DNA of 38,923 bases, from the NCBI GenBank assembly GCA_945876965.1, contig CAMCQG010000009.1:1-38923 (forward strand), in the 5' to 3' direction. This document shows, in pieces, positions 24,468-33,143 of the stretch; positions within the stretch are counted from its first letter, which is position 1, and each line of letters opens with the position of its first letter. Source of the stretch: Rickettsia typhi (GTDB taxonomy: Bacteria; Pseudomonadota; Alphaproteobacteria; Rickettsiales; Deianiraeaceae). A model generated the notes under the pieces. That model saw only the letters and a program-made list of their open reading frames with translations, ran no database searches and was not told the origin of the DNA. Both the position numbers and the translations under genes were made by a program.

Positions 24468-25598
24468 ATGTCAGAAAATCCTTGGGATGATATAAATTTT
24501 GGAACAAAAAAACCAGAAAAAAAAATAATAGATGGTCAAAAAAAAGAAACAATACAAAACGATTTTTATTCTTCTGTTGTTGATTTTATAAATAATATCT
24601 TGGGCTTAGAGAATCCTAAAAAATCAAATAAATCAATATTTTTTGGCGTTATTGTTGGTATTGTATTGTACTGTTTTACTGGAATTTTAACAGTAGCACC
24701 AGAGCAACAAGCAATAATAACAAGATTTGGAAAATATAATCGTACTTTGGCTCCTGGTCTTCATTATAGAATGCCTTATCCTATTGAAAATACTTTTAAA
24801 GAAACGGTAACAAGAATTAGAACATTAAAAATTGGATTAGATTCAACTTTAATTGAGACAAAAGATACTTCTAATAAAAGTTTATATCTTGTTTCTGCTG
24901 GTAATAGTGCAAGGCTACAAGATGGCTTAATGCTTACTGGTGATGAAAATATCATTGATATGCATTTTGAGGTTCAGTGGAAAATAAAAGACTTAAAAGC
25001 ATATGTATTTAGCGTTAAAGATCCAATAAAAACAATAACAGATGTTTCACAAAGCGTGATTCGCGAGGTTGTAGCAAAAAATACTTTGGCTGATATTATA
25101 ACAAAGGGCAGGGCTATTATAGAATCTTCAACAACAGAAAATGTTCAGGCGATATTGGATGATTACAATAGTGGTGTTGAAATTGTGACTGTGCAAATGT
25201 TGCGTGCCGATCCTCCATTGCCAGTTATTGATGCATTTCGTGATGTTCAAACTGCAAGGGTTGACAAAGAAAGTGATGTGAACCGTGCCGAAAGTTATAA
25301 AAACGATATAACACCAAGGGCTCGTGGTCAGGCACAAAAAATTATCCAAGATGCAGAGGCGTATTCAATTGAAGAAATCACCAAAGCACAAGGTCAGGCT
25401 AGTAGGTTTAACAATGTTTACGATCAATATAAAAATGCAAAATATGTGACCCGTAAAAGAATATATCTTGAAACAATGGAAGATGTGTTTTCTGGAATGG
25501 ATAAAATTATTATTGATGATAATGTTAGTAAGGGAGTTGTTCCTTATTTACCGTTAGATATGTTACATAAGACAAAAATAGAAGATGTGGCGAATTAA
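24468..25598 (+). CDS. hflK: HflK, FtsH-modulating membrane protein
   Basis: 376-aa SPFH/band-7 protein. The N-terminus MSENPWDDINFG is the short polar HflK type. A single span lies at about 59-76 (SIFFGVIVGIVLYCFTG), followed by the HflK hallmark PEQQAIITRFGKYNRTLAPGLHYRMPYPIE and a band-7 domain to about 290 with a long helical C-terminal part. With HflC it forms a periplasmic-side cage around the FtsH protease. hflC, which normally follows directly, is absent; mnhE begins 14 nt before the hflK stop. hflC must be elsewhere, or the protein acts alone. Confidence 0.92.
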   Translation: MSENPWDDINFGTKKPEKKIIDGQKKETIQNDFYSSVVDFINNILGLENPKKSNKSIFFGVIVGIVLYCFTGILTVAPEQQAIITRFGKYNRTLAPGLHYRMPYPIENTFKETVTRIRTLKIGLDSTLIETKDTSNKSLYLVSAGNSARLQDGLMLTGDENIIDMHFEVQWKIKDLKAYVFSVKDPIKTITDVSQSVIREVVAKNTLADIITKGRAIIESSTTENVQAILDDYNSGVEIVTVQMLRADPPLPVIDAFRDVQTARVDKESDVNRAESYKNDITPRARGQAQKIIQDAEAYSIEEITKAQGQASRFNNVYDQYKNAKYVTRKRIYLETMEDVFSGMDKIIIDDNVSKGVVPYLPLDMLHKTKIEDVAN

Positions 25599-26037
25599 TA
25601 TATTTATTGTTTTATCTTTGGTTTGGTTTTGTTTTTCGGGACTATTTGATAATTTTTTACTTTCTTGTGGTTTTGTTGGTGTTTTATTGTCAATTTTAAT
25701 ATTAAAATATCTTGATTTTTTGCCAAGAATTTATTTATCGGTTGTTGGAATAAGGTATACAATTAAAATTTTATACGATATTTTTGTATCAGGAATTAAA
25801 TTAACAAAAATAATTTGGAATGAAAAAATAACCACAGAATCAATGATTGGGATTGTTGTTTTTAAAGATTTATCGGGTGTAATAAATACAGCAATGCACG
25901 CAAATGCAATTACAATGACGCCTGGGACAATAGTTATTGGTGTAAACGATAATCAGATGTTGGTTCATTTTTTTGATAAAGATGATTATTCCGAAATGCC
26001 AAATGAAAAAATATCTCAAATAATTGATAAAAAATAA
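25585..26037 (+). CDS. mnhE: Na+/H+ antiporter subunit E (Mnh/MrpE)
   Basis: 150-aa membrane protein with two N-terminal spans followed by a soluble part. The block HANAITMTPGTIVIGVNDNQMLVH at about 113-136 matches the family signature (ANSITLTPGT, then a hydrophobic LLVH-type strand). Subunit E belongs to the multisubunit Mrp antiporter that exchanges cytoplasmic Na+ for H+. The gene overlaps hflK by 14 nt and mnhF by 1 nt, so translation is probably coupled. Subunits A-D and G are not in the window. Confidence 0.88.
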   Translation: MWRINIFIVLSLVWFCFSGLFDNFLLSCGFVGVLLSILILKYLDFLPRIYLSVVGIRYTIKILYDIFVSGIKLTKIIWNEKITTESMIGIVVFKDLSGVINTAMHANAITMTPGTIVIGVNDNQMLVHFFDKDDYSEMPNEKISQIIDKK

Positions 26038-26279
26038 TGTATTTATATGTTTTTATTTTTTTTATATTTATATTATCGTCTTCGGGGCTGCTAATTATTA
26101 GAAAAAATTTATTAAATAGGGTTGTTATTTTGAATTTGATAACAAGCTTTGTTGTTTGTATAATTTGTATATTTAGTTTTATTAAAAATACAACAAATTA
26201 TATAGATATATCCTTTTTTTATATATTGCTCGGCGTATCTGTTCCGTTAGCTCTTTTGGTTTATTATAAAAAAACTTGA
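26037..26279 (+). CDS. mnhF: Na+/H+ antiporter subunit F (Mnh/MrpF)
   Basis: 80-aa protein with three hydrophobic spans and little else. RKNLLNRVVILNLITSFVV and the final span IDISFFYILLGVSVPLALL fit the MrpF pattern (R-x-x-x-x-x-R-V-x-x-x-x, then a D-x-A-x-x-x-x-L-L-G-type span). It directly follows mnhE with a TAATG overlap, the usual E-F order. The next subunit, MnhG, is missing; an unrelated unknown gene follows. Confidence 0.75.
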   Translation: MYLYVFIFFIFILSSSGLLIIRKNLLNRVVILNLITSFVVCIICIFSFIKNTTNYIDISFFYILLGVSVPLALLVYYKKT

Positions 26280-26306
26280 CATATATTATATTTATTTAAT
26301 TATAAA
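26276..26306 (+). promoter_or_regulatory. Candidate sigma-70 promoter after mnhF
   Basis: A perfect -35 TTGACA (26276-26281) overlaps the mnhF stop codon. TATAAA (26301-26306) is the best -10 but sits 19 bp away, slightly long; an overlapping TTATAA gives 18. Transcription would begin about 15-20 nt before the ATG at 26330. A/T richness makes chance -10 matches common. Confidence 0.4.
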
Positions 26307-26329
26307 ATAATTGTCTTATATATAACTTT

Positions 26330-27025
26330 ATGCCATATTTTTTAAACATTATAAATACAACTGCAATTTTTATTATGTTGTTGATATATTTTTTGCAAAA
26401 TATAGTTCATTCTGATAATAAAAAAAATAATCCAAAAATTTTACATTACGAGATTGCTGGGTATATTTATGTTGCTATGTTAGCAAGTTTGATAAATATA
26501 ATGAATTCAATAAATTTGAGTGATGCAGTTTTTTGGTATGGAGTAAGCCTTAGTTTTGGCCTTAAAAGTGCAATATTTATATTTGTCATTGCTGGTTTAT
26601 TAATTTATATATCTGCTTATTTTTCAACTTCTTCGCAACCAGAAGTTGCTGTTTTTGAATCTTTAATTAAAGATTTGCAAGAAAATATTTTGTCTATTGG
26701 CACCAAGCAAACAGAAGTTGATGAAAAAATAATAGATTTTACTAAAAGATTTAAGCAAATTGCGACCCCAGAAGAAGTTGATGAAAAAATAAAAGAAATG
26801 GTGGAAGACAGAACAGATGATATTACCGATGATATTCAGAGTTTAACCGATAAGATGGCTATAATAGCTGAACAATTAGCCAAAATAAAAGGAGAAAATA
26901 AAAATATGCCAGCAATTATAAATCGTGAAGATGAAAATTCTGATAAGCGTTTAAAAAAATATGACTGGATGGATGAGGACGATGATGATGATGATGACGA
27001 AAAAGAAGAAGATAATGATAGTTAG
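26330..27025 (+). CDS. Unknown membrane protein with coiled coil and acidic tail
   Basis: 231-aa protein that I do not recognise. There are three hydrophobic spans in the first ~105 residues (about 7-24, 41-62 and 78-103). A charged helical region at about 106-195 follows, with two EVDEKI heptad-like repeats (about residues 126 and 146), predicted coiled coil. The C-terminus is extremely acidic with seven consecutive Asp. It is not MnhG: the expected signature is missing. It lies 50 nt after mnhF, with a candidate promoter between, and only 5 nt before ruvB, so it may share an mRNA with ruvB. It could be a membrane-anchored scaffold; function is unknown. Confidence 0.8.
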   Translation: MPYFLNIINTTAIFIMLLIYFLQNIVHSDNKKNNPKILHYEIAGYIYVAMLASLINIMNSINLSDAVFWYGVSLSFGLKSAIFIFVIAGLLIYISAYFSTSSQPEVAVFESLIKDLQENILSIGTKQTEVDEKIIDFTKRFKQIATPEEVDEKIKEMVEDRTDDITDDIQSLTDKMAIIAEQLAKIKGENKNMPAIINREDENSDKRLKKYDWMDEDDDDDDDEKEEDNDS

Positions 27026-27030
27026 TTTTT

Positions 27031-28014
27031 ATGGAAGATATAACGGATGTCAATTTTGTTGCCGAAGAGCAAAAAGATGAACAACAACTTAGGCCTTCTA
27101 AATTATCAAGTTTTGTTGGTCAGGAACAAATAAAAGAAAGTTTGACAGTTTATATAAATGCAGCAAAACAAAGAGAAGATGCTCTTGATCATACACTTTT
27201 TTATGGCCCGCCGGGGTTAGGAAAAACAACACTTTCATTCATAATAGCAGAAGAATTAGGCGTTGGAGTTAGAGTTACTTCTGGTCCTATGATTTCTAAA
27301 AGTGGAGATTTGGCCGCGATATTAACAAATTTACAACCCAAAGATGTTCTTTTTATTGATGAAATTCATCGATTACCAACATCTGTTGAGGAGGTTTTGT
27401 ATTCTGCCATGGAAGATTTTCGTCTTGATATTGTAATTGGGGACGGACCTTCGGCTCGAACAATAAAAATTGATTTGCCAAGATTTACATTGGTTGGTGC
27501 AACAACTAGAATGGGTCTTATCTCTAATCCTTTGCGAAGTCGTTTTGGAATTTTATTTCCGTTGCAATTTTATACACAGAATGAATTAATGTTGGTTGTA
27601 AAAAGATGTACAGAATTATATAATTTTGCAATAGATGAAGATGCCGCAATGATGATTGCCGATAGAGCCAGAGGTACTCCACGAATTGCAATTAGACTTT
27701 GCAAAAGAATTATTGATTTTACTATGTTTGAGAATTTGAAAAAAGTTAATAAAAAAACAGTTGAAAAAGCTTGTGTTCAAATGGGGGTAGATAGCTGTGG
27801 CTTGGATAGTTCTGATTTACGATATTTAAAATTTATAGCCATAAATTATTCTGGCGGTCCTGTTGGGGTTGAAACTATTGCAGCTGGGCTATCCGATGAT
27901 AAGGGGTCAATCGAAGAAACAATAGAGCCATTTTTATTGCAAGAAGGTTTTATAGAGAGAACAACTAGAGGTAGGATTCTTACAAAAAAAGCCCTATTAC
28001 ATTTAAAATTTTAG
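27031..28014 (+). CDS. ruvB: Holliday junction branch-migration ATPase RuvB
   Basis: RuvB hexamers drive branch migration at Holliday junctions together with RuvA. The 327-aa product has an N-terminal [18 protein letters not shown], Walker [10 protein letters not shown] at about 57-65, Walker [10 protein letters not shown], the sensor GATTR, the arginine-finger region SRFGI, and a C-terminal winged-helix domain ending [11 protein letters not shown]. All motifs are intact. ruvA and ruvC, usual neighbours, are not here. The 5-nt gap from the unknown upstream gene suggests cotranscription. Confidence 0.97.
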   Translation: MEDITDVNFVAEEQKDEQQLRPSKLSSFVGQEQIKESLTVYINAAKQREDALDHTLFYGPPGLGKTTLSFIIAEELGVGVRVTSGPMISKSGDLAAILTNLQPKDVLFIDEIHRLPTSVEEVLYSAMEDFRLDIVIGDGPSARTIKIDLPRFTLVGATTRMGLISNPLRSRFGILFPLQFYTQNELMLVVKRCTELYNFAIDEDAAMMIADRARGTPRIAIRLCKRIIDFTMFENLKKVNKKTVEKACVQMGVDSCGLDSSDLRYLKFIAINYSGGPVGVETIAAGLSDDKGSIEETIEPFLLQEGFIERTTRGRILTKKALLHLKF

Positions 28015-28073
28015 AAAAATGTTGACTATTATAAGATATTTATAAATATTGAAATATATAATTTTTTTTTGCA

Positions 28074-29375
28074 ATGCGTTTTGTGTTATTGATATTTTTA
28101 TTTGCATCAAATGTTTCTTTTGCTGATATAAAGTCTATGTCTGCAATTGATTTATATAGCAGAGAAGAGAGAAGGATTCCTATTGCAATAGTTACCGATA
28201 ACAATCCTGATTTTGGTATTTTATCAAATATAAAACAAATTATTGGCGAAGATTTAAATAGCACTGCAAGATTTGTTGTTAATTTAAAAAATATAGATTA
28301 TATACCAAATCAAGATTCTTTATCTGAGGAGTTGAATATTTTTAGGTCATCAAAAAATGATAATGTTGTTTTCCTATCTATTGTGCCGGGCAATAATGCT
28401 AATTCTTATATTATTAAGGCATCTTTATATGATGTATTTTCTGAGGGGATAATTATTGAAAAAAAGTATGTTATCTCGAGTACTGGAGCTAGAAAAGTTG
28501 CACATATTATAGCTGATGTGATTATGTTATCTCTTGTTGGGTATGAGGGTGATTTTAATACAAAATTAATATACATAGATGAGATTGGTGCAGGTAATAT
28601 ACAAAAACGAAGAATTTCCGTGGTAGATAGAGATGGTTATAACCAAAGATATTTAACAAATAGTGGTATGGCAATGTCTCCGGCATATTCTACGATCAGA
28701 AAAGAAATAATTTATTCTGATTTTACCGATGGTATATCAAGAATTAACACGCTCAATGTTGTTAATGGTCAAATTGTTGATTTGGGTAAAATTTATCAAT
28801 CTTTAGTATCCTATAAGCTTATCTCTCCAAGTGTTTCATCTGATGGTAATAACTTGGTATTTACTATTATGCAAAATGATTCTGCAAATATTTATAATCT
28901 TAATTTTTTAACGGGTCAATTTAATAAAATAACAGATGGTGGGTTAAATGTTGCATCGTGTTTTTCTCCCGATGGCACACACATTGCTTATACATCTAAT
29001 GTTAATGGTAAGCCTGCAATCTATATTATGTCTTCAAACGGATGGAATAACCACAGAATAACATTTGAAAAAGGACATTATATGGAGCCAGAATGGTCAC
29101 CAAATGGTGAATGGATTGCTTTTACTAGGTTGTTAAATAATGTATTTAGCATTGGTATCATAAGACCTGATGGTAACGATGAGAGAATTTTATATTCAGG
29201 TTATCAGGCAGATGGGCCAACATGGTCGCCAAGTAGTATGCAAATCGCATTTTCTTTTAGAGACAAGGGTGATAGAAAAACAAAAATAAAAATTATTGAC
29301 ACAAAAGGACACGAATTGCGTATTTTAGACACACCAGGAAAATCTTCTGATGTAACTTGGGTTAAGATTAATTAA
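28074..29375 (+). CDS. tolB: Periplasmic Tol-Pal protein TolB
   Basis: 433-aa protein with a signal peptide (residues 1-17, cleaved after VSFA). An N-terminal D1 domain (about 18-160) is followed by a six-bladed beta-propeller with the repeated WSPDG/ISFxS-type blades (SFSPDGTHIAYTSNVNGKPAIYI, EWSPNGEWIAFT, TWSPSSMQIAFS). TolB binds Pal and links the TolQRA motor to the outer membrane during division. pal and tolA are not adjacent, and tolQ is at 12002. The 266-nt space after the gene, up to rne, shows no gene I can support. Confidence 0.94.
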   Translation: MRFVLLIFLFASNVSFADIKSMSAIDLYSREERRIPIAIVTDNNPDFGILSNIKQIIGEDLNSTARFVVNLKNIDYIPNQDSLSEELNIFRSSKNDNVVFLSIVPGNNANSYIIKASLYDVFSEGIIIEKKYVISSTGARKVAHIIADVIMLSLVGYEGDFNTKLIYIDEIGAGNIQKRRISVVDRDGYNQRYLTNSGMAMSPAYSTIRKEIIYSDFTDGISRINTLNVVNGQIVDLGKIYQSLVSYKLISPSVSSDGNNLVFTIMQNDSANIYNLNFLTGQFNKITDGGLNVASCFSPDGTHIAYTSNVNGKPAIYIMSSNGWNNHRITFEKGHYMEPEWSPNGEWIAFTRLLNNVFSIGIIRPDGNDERILYSGYQADGPTWSPSSMQIAFSFRDKGDRKTKIKIIDTKGHELRILDTPGKSSDVTWVKIN

Positions 29376-29641
29376 ATGATGTCTTGATACTATATATTTT
29401 TATTTTTTTTGATTTCTTGTTATTTTTAATAATTTAAATTTAAAAAATAGTTTGCATTTAAAATAGATTATTTTAGTATTTTTTTGTCTCTATGGCATAC
29501 AATTATTTTTAAACTAATGTTTATTGGAATGTTATCATATTTTTTAATATTAAAAAAAATAAAATTATTTATATCGGGCACGCTTGTTGGTGCTCAAAAT
29601 TTTGCCTTTAGAGAGCTAAAAAATATCTTATTTACAAATAT

Positions 29642-31594
29642 ATGGCTGAAAAAATTCTTATTGACGGTACCTATTCCTCAAGCACAACAATTGTTGCTAC
29701 AAATTCCGAAAACAAACTAGAAGAAGTTTTAATGGATAGCTCTCTTATTAAATCTATTCGTTCTAATATCTATCTTGGGACCATTATTCGTGTTGAACAC
29801 GCTTTGCAGGCCGCCTTTGTTGACTTTGGAGGGGACAGAAATGGTTTTCTACCTTTTTCGGATATTCATCCAGATTACTATCAATTACCTTCTGATGATA
29901 AAGATGCTATAAATGCAGAAATTAAAAAACATCAAGATATTGCAAACGAAGAAAACGAAAAAAATGAAAAAGAAGAAGATGAAAATATTGATGAAGAAAA
30001 GACTTCATCGAGCTACGATATTTATAAAAGATATAATATTCAAGAAGTTATTAAGCGCGGACAAAATGTTTTAGTTCAGGTTTATAAAGATGAAAGAGGT
30101 AATAAAGGTGCGTCTCTTACAACTTATATTAGTTTACCTGGTAGGTATTGTGTTTTTATGCCAAATAGTTTAAGCGGAATTGGTATTTCTCGTAAAATTG
30201 TAGAATCTAGTGAAAGACGCAGAATTATATCTGCGGTTAAAAAATTTCCACTAGCACCCGGAATGAGTATTGTTGTTAGGACAGCAGGAGAAAATATTCC
30301 AGAAGAAGATTTGTATAAAGACTACGAATATCTAATAAAGCTTTGGAATAAAATTAGAACAACCACACTGGAGTCAAAGACGATGTCGATGATTTATTCT
30401 GAAACAGGAATAATAAAACAGGCAATTAGAGATATGTATTCAAAAAAGACAGAGTCTATTATTGTTCAAGGTAGCGATGTTTATGAGCAAGTTTTAGAGG
30501 CAATTAATGATCTATCGCCACAAGATGCCGATAAGGTTATTTTGTATAAAGAAACTACCCCTCTTTTTGTTAAACATAATATTGATAAACAGCTTAAAGA
30601 TTTATTGTACGAACGCGTTGATTTGCCTTCTGGGGGATCAATCGTTATTCAGGCAACAGAAGCTTTAACCTCAATTGATGTAAATTCTGGCAAATCTACT
30701 GCAGAAAAAAATATTGAAGATACTGCATTAAAAATCAATATGGAGGCTGCAATAGAGATTGCAAGGCAGTTAAAATTAAGAGATTTGGGTGGATTGATAG
30801 TCGTTGATTTTATCGATATGCTTGATATTAGAAATCGTAAAATGGTCGAAAGAACATTAAAATCTGCATTTTATAATGATAGAGCAAAAGTTCAGTTTGC
30901 TAGAATTAGTATTTTTGGATTATTAGAGCTATCAAGGCAAAGAATTAGGTCTAGTATTAATGATTTAAGCACAATTCCTTGTGTAGCTTGTGGTGGATGT
31001 GGAAAAGTTAGAGCTGTAGATGTTGTTGTGACCAATTTATTAAAAGATTTAAGTCAATTTATTTCACAAAATAAATTATATACAAAATTTGACATACAGT
31101 GTTCTCCACAAACAACGGTTGCACTTAAAAATTCACGAAAAGATGATTTAAATAAACTTGAAAATAAATATAAAGTTGCATTAAATTTTATTGATATTCC
31201 TCAAATGATTTTAGATCAATACAAAATTATTGCAAAAAAAGATAGTGCCGATCTTGGTCAAATAGTATCTGATTATAAAGGGACCCCATTATCTCTGTAT
31301 TACTATGAGCAACAAAAAAATCTATTTGATAAAGAAAAAGATATGTCAACTGTTGATACAGGTTCGCACAAGTCTGATGGTCAGAAAAATCGCCACCCTC
31401 GTGCAAATGGGTATAAGGGCTCAAAAGATAAATTTGATAGATCTGCGGACCCAAAAGATTCTGCTGGTCGCTATCCCCCTCGTAAAAAACCTTATAGCAA
31501 AACTGGATATCAAGGGAAAAATAATAAATACGAAATAAAACCTAAAAAACAAGGTATTGTTGGTAGATTATTTGGTGCTTTATTTGGTAAGTAG
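29642..31594 (+). CDS. rne: Ribonuclease E/G
   Basis: 650-aa endoribonuclease that initiates mRNA decay and rRNA/tRNA processing. It has an N-terminal S1 domain (VEHALQAAFVDFGGDRNGFLPFSDIHPDYY at about 52-81) interrupted by an acidic insertion (about 95-122) typical of alphaproteobacterial RNase E. The catalytic part follows, with IDVNSGK and VVDFIDM carrying the Mg-binding aspartates, and a zinc link CVACGGCG near residue 449. The C-terminal ~100 residues are Lys/Arg/Gly-rich and disordered, far shorter than the degradosome scaffold of E. coli RNase E. The gene is followed 8 nt later by a small unknown gene and then eno. Enolase is a degradosome partner in E. coli, but no binding motif can be claimed here. 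Confidence 0.94.
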   Translation: MAEKILIDGTYSSSTTIVATNSENKLEEVLMDSSLIKSIRSNIYLGTIIRVEHALQAAFVDFGGDRNGFLPFSDIHPDYYQLPSDDKDAINAEIKKHQDIANEENEKNEKEEDENIDEEKTSSSYDIYKRYNIQEVIKRGQNVLVQVYKDERGNKGASLTTYISLPGRYCVFMPNSLSGIGISRKIVESSERRRIISAVKKFPLAPGMSIVVRTAGENIPEEDLYKDYEYLIKLWNKIRTTTLESKTMSMIYSETGIIKQAIRDMYSKKTESIIVQGSDVYEQVLEAINDLSPQDADKVILYKETTPLFVKHNIDKQLKDLLYERVDLPSGGSIVIQATEALTSIDVNSGKSTAEKNIEDTALKINMEAAIEIARQLKLRDLGGLIVVDFIDMLDIRNRKMVERTLKSAFYNDRAKVQFARISIFGLLELSRQRIRSSINDLSTIPCVACGGCGKVRAVDVVVTNLLKDLSQFISQNKLYTKFDIQCSPQTTVALKNSRKDDLNKLENKYKVALNFIDIPQMILDQYKIIAKKDSADLGQIVSDYKGTPLSLYYYEQQKNLFDKEKDMSTVDTGSHKSDGQKNRHPRANGYKGSKDKFDRSADPKDSAGRYPPRKKPYSKTGYQGKNNKYEIKPKKQGIVGRLFGALFGK

Positions 31595-31602
31595 TAGAAC
31601 TA

Positions 31603-31800
31603 ATGAATACATTAGAAGAAATAATATTGCATCTATTAAAAACATTGGGTAATGATGATGCAATATTATCTGATAATTTACAATATTTGGCAATGGTTCA
31701 TTATGATATAACTGAGGTTGAATATAAAATAGCGGTTGATAATTTGATTAAAGATGATAAAATTTTTATCGAAGGTGAATTAATTTATTTAACGCATTAA
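31603..31800 (+). CDS. Small unknown 65-aa protein
   Basis: Short acidic protein beginning MNTLEEIILHLLKTLG, with alternating helical and strand-like stretches and ending DKIFIEGELIYLTH. The helix-rich start and terminal beta-hairpin are compatible with a small winged-helix fold, but I recognise no family. It is placed 8 nt after rne and 32 nt before eno, all on the + strand, which supports a real, cotranscribed gene. No frame in the same space on the other strand competes. Confidence 0.65.
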   Translation: MNTLEEIILHLLKTLGNDDAILSDNLQYLAMVHYDITEVEYKIAVDNLIKDDKIFIEGELIYLTH

Positions 31801-31832
31801 AAATAGAGCTTTAACAATTAATTTGTACATAA

Positions 31833-33143
31833 ATGAATATTGTAAATATTAAAGCAAGACAAATATTTGATTCAAGAGGTAATCCAACAGTTGAAGCTGA
31901 GGTTTTTTTAGAGAATGGTATAAAAGCAAGGGCATCTGTTCCGTCTGGATCTTCAACTGGTAGCAAAGAGGCTTGTGAGCTTAGGGATGGAAATAGTTCG
32001 TTTTTTGGCGGAAAAGGTGTATTAAAAGCTGTTGCTAATATTGAAAATAAAATTAAGCCCCTATTGATTGGGCAAAATGCAATGATTCAAACTGATATCG
32101 ATCAAATGATGGTTGATTTAGATGGTACCGATAACAAAGAAAAGCTTGGTGCAAACGCAATTTTAGCTGTATCACTGGCTGTTGCAAAAGCGGCCTGTCA
32201 AGTTGGTGGCGTTGGTTTGTATAGATATATTGGCGGAATAATGGGAAATTTGTTACCCGTTCCGCTTATGAATGTAATAAACGGTGGTAAGCATGCTGAT
32301 AATAAGTTAGATGTTCAAGAATTTATGATTGTGCCTGTAAAGGGTGCCACATTTAGCGAGGCATTGCAGGTTGGGGCAGAAGTTTTTTATGCTTTAAAAG
32401 ATATTTTGCATAGCAAGGGATTAAATACAAATGTTGGTGATGAGGGTGGTTTTGCACCAAATTTAGATTCAATTGGAGAAGCTATGGATTTGTTGATGCT
32501 TGCAATTGATAAAGCTGGATATAAAGCTGGTCAAGATGTTTTGATTGCAATGGATGTTGCGGCAAGTGAATTTTATGATAAAAAAACTGGTAAATATGTT
32601 ATGAAAGGGGAGTGTAAAACTCTTTCGACAGATGAAATGGTTGATATGTATTATGATTTAGTTAAGTCTTATCCAATTTTTTCAATTGAAGATCCGTTAT
32701 CTGAATTTGACGAAGAAGGTTTTTCAATTATGACAAAAGCAATGGGAAGCTATGTGCAAATTGTTGGCGATGATTTATTTGTTACAAATCCTTATATTTT
32801 TCAGGATTTTATGCATCGTAAAATGGCAAATTCAATACTTATTAAGCCAAATCAAATTGGAACCCTTAGTGAAACTTTAATGACAATTGATATTGCTAAA
32901 AATGCAGGATATAGTACGATTTTATCTCATAGATCGGGCGAGACAGAAGATGTTTCTTTGGCACATTTAGCTGTTGGTACAAAATCTGGTCAAATAAAAA
33001 CTGGCTCAATGTCGCGAACGGACCGTATTGCAAAGTATAATGAATTGTTGCGAATTGAAGAGGAGCTTAGTGGAGAAGCTGTTTTTGCAGGACAGCAAAT
33101 TTTACAACAGTTTGCTAAATATAGAAATAATTTAATTGGTTGA
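31833..33143 (+). CDS. eno: Enolase
   Basis: Enolase interconverts 2-phosphoglycerate and phosphoenolpyruvate. The 436-aa product has IKARQIFDSRGNPTVEAEV at the N-terminus, ASVPSGSSTGSKEACELRD, MNVINGGKHADN, GDEGGFAPNL, the Mg ligands in VAASEF and SIEDPLSEFD, GDDLFVTN, LIKPNQIGTLSE with the catalytic Lys, and LSHRSGETED. Everything is intact and the length is normal. Its stop codon overlaps the TTG start of the pabB-pabC fusion, implying translational coupling with PABA synthesis. Presence of eno argues against a Rickettsia-type genome that has lost glycolysis. Confidence 0.98.
   Translation: MNIVNIKARQIFDSRGNPTVEAEVFLENGIKARASVPSGSSTGSKEACELRDGNSSFFGGKGVLKAVANIENKIKPLLIGQNAMIQTDIDQMMVDLDGTDNKEKLGANAILAVSLAVAKAACQVGGVGLYRYIGGIMGNLLPVPLMNVINGGKHADNKLDVQEFMIVPVKGATFSEALQVGAEVFYALKDILHSKGLNTNVGDEGGFAPNLDSIGEAMDLLMLAIDKAGYKAGQDVLIAMDVAASEFYDKKTGKYVMKGECKTLSTDEMVDMYYDLVKSYPIFSIEDPLSEFDEEGFSIMTKAMGSYVQIVGDDLFVTNPYIFQDFMHRKMANSILIKPNQIGTLSETLMTIDIAKNAGYSTILSHRSGETEDVSLAHLAVGTKSGQIKTGSMSRTDRIAKYNELLRIEEELSGEAVFAGQQILQQFAKYRNNLIG

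Noticed and set aside
29484-29720. 78-aa frame beginning with TTG before rne
   Set aside because: It overlaps the first 79 nt of rne in another frame, starts with a weak codon and has no recognisable pattern; the 266-nt gap 29376-29641 is better read as intergenic.
29900-30010. Acidic insertion in the S1 domain of RNase E as a novelty
   Set aside because: Alphaproteobacterial RNase E proteins commonly have an acidic insert at this place.
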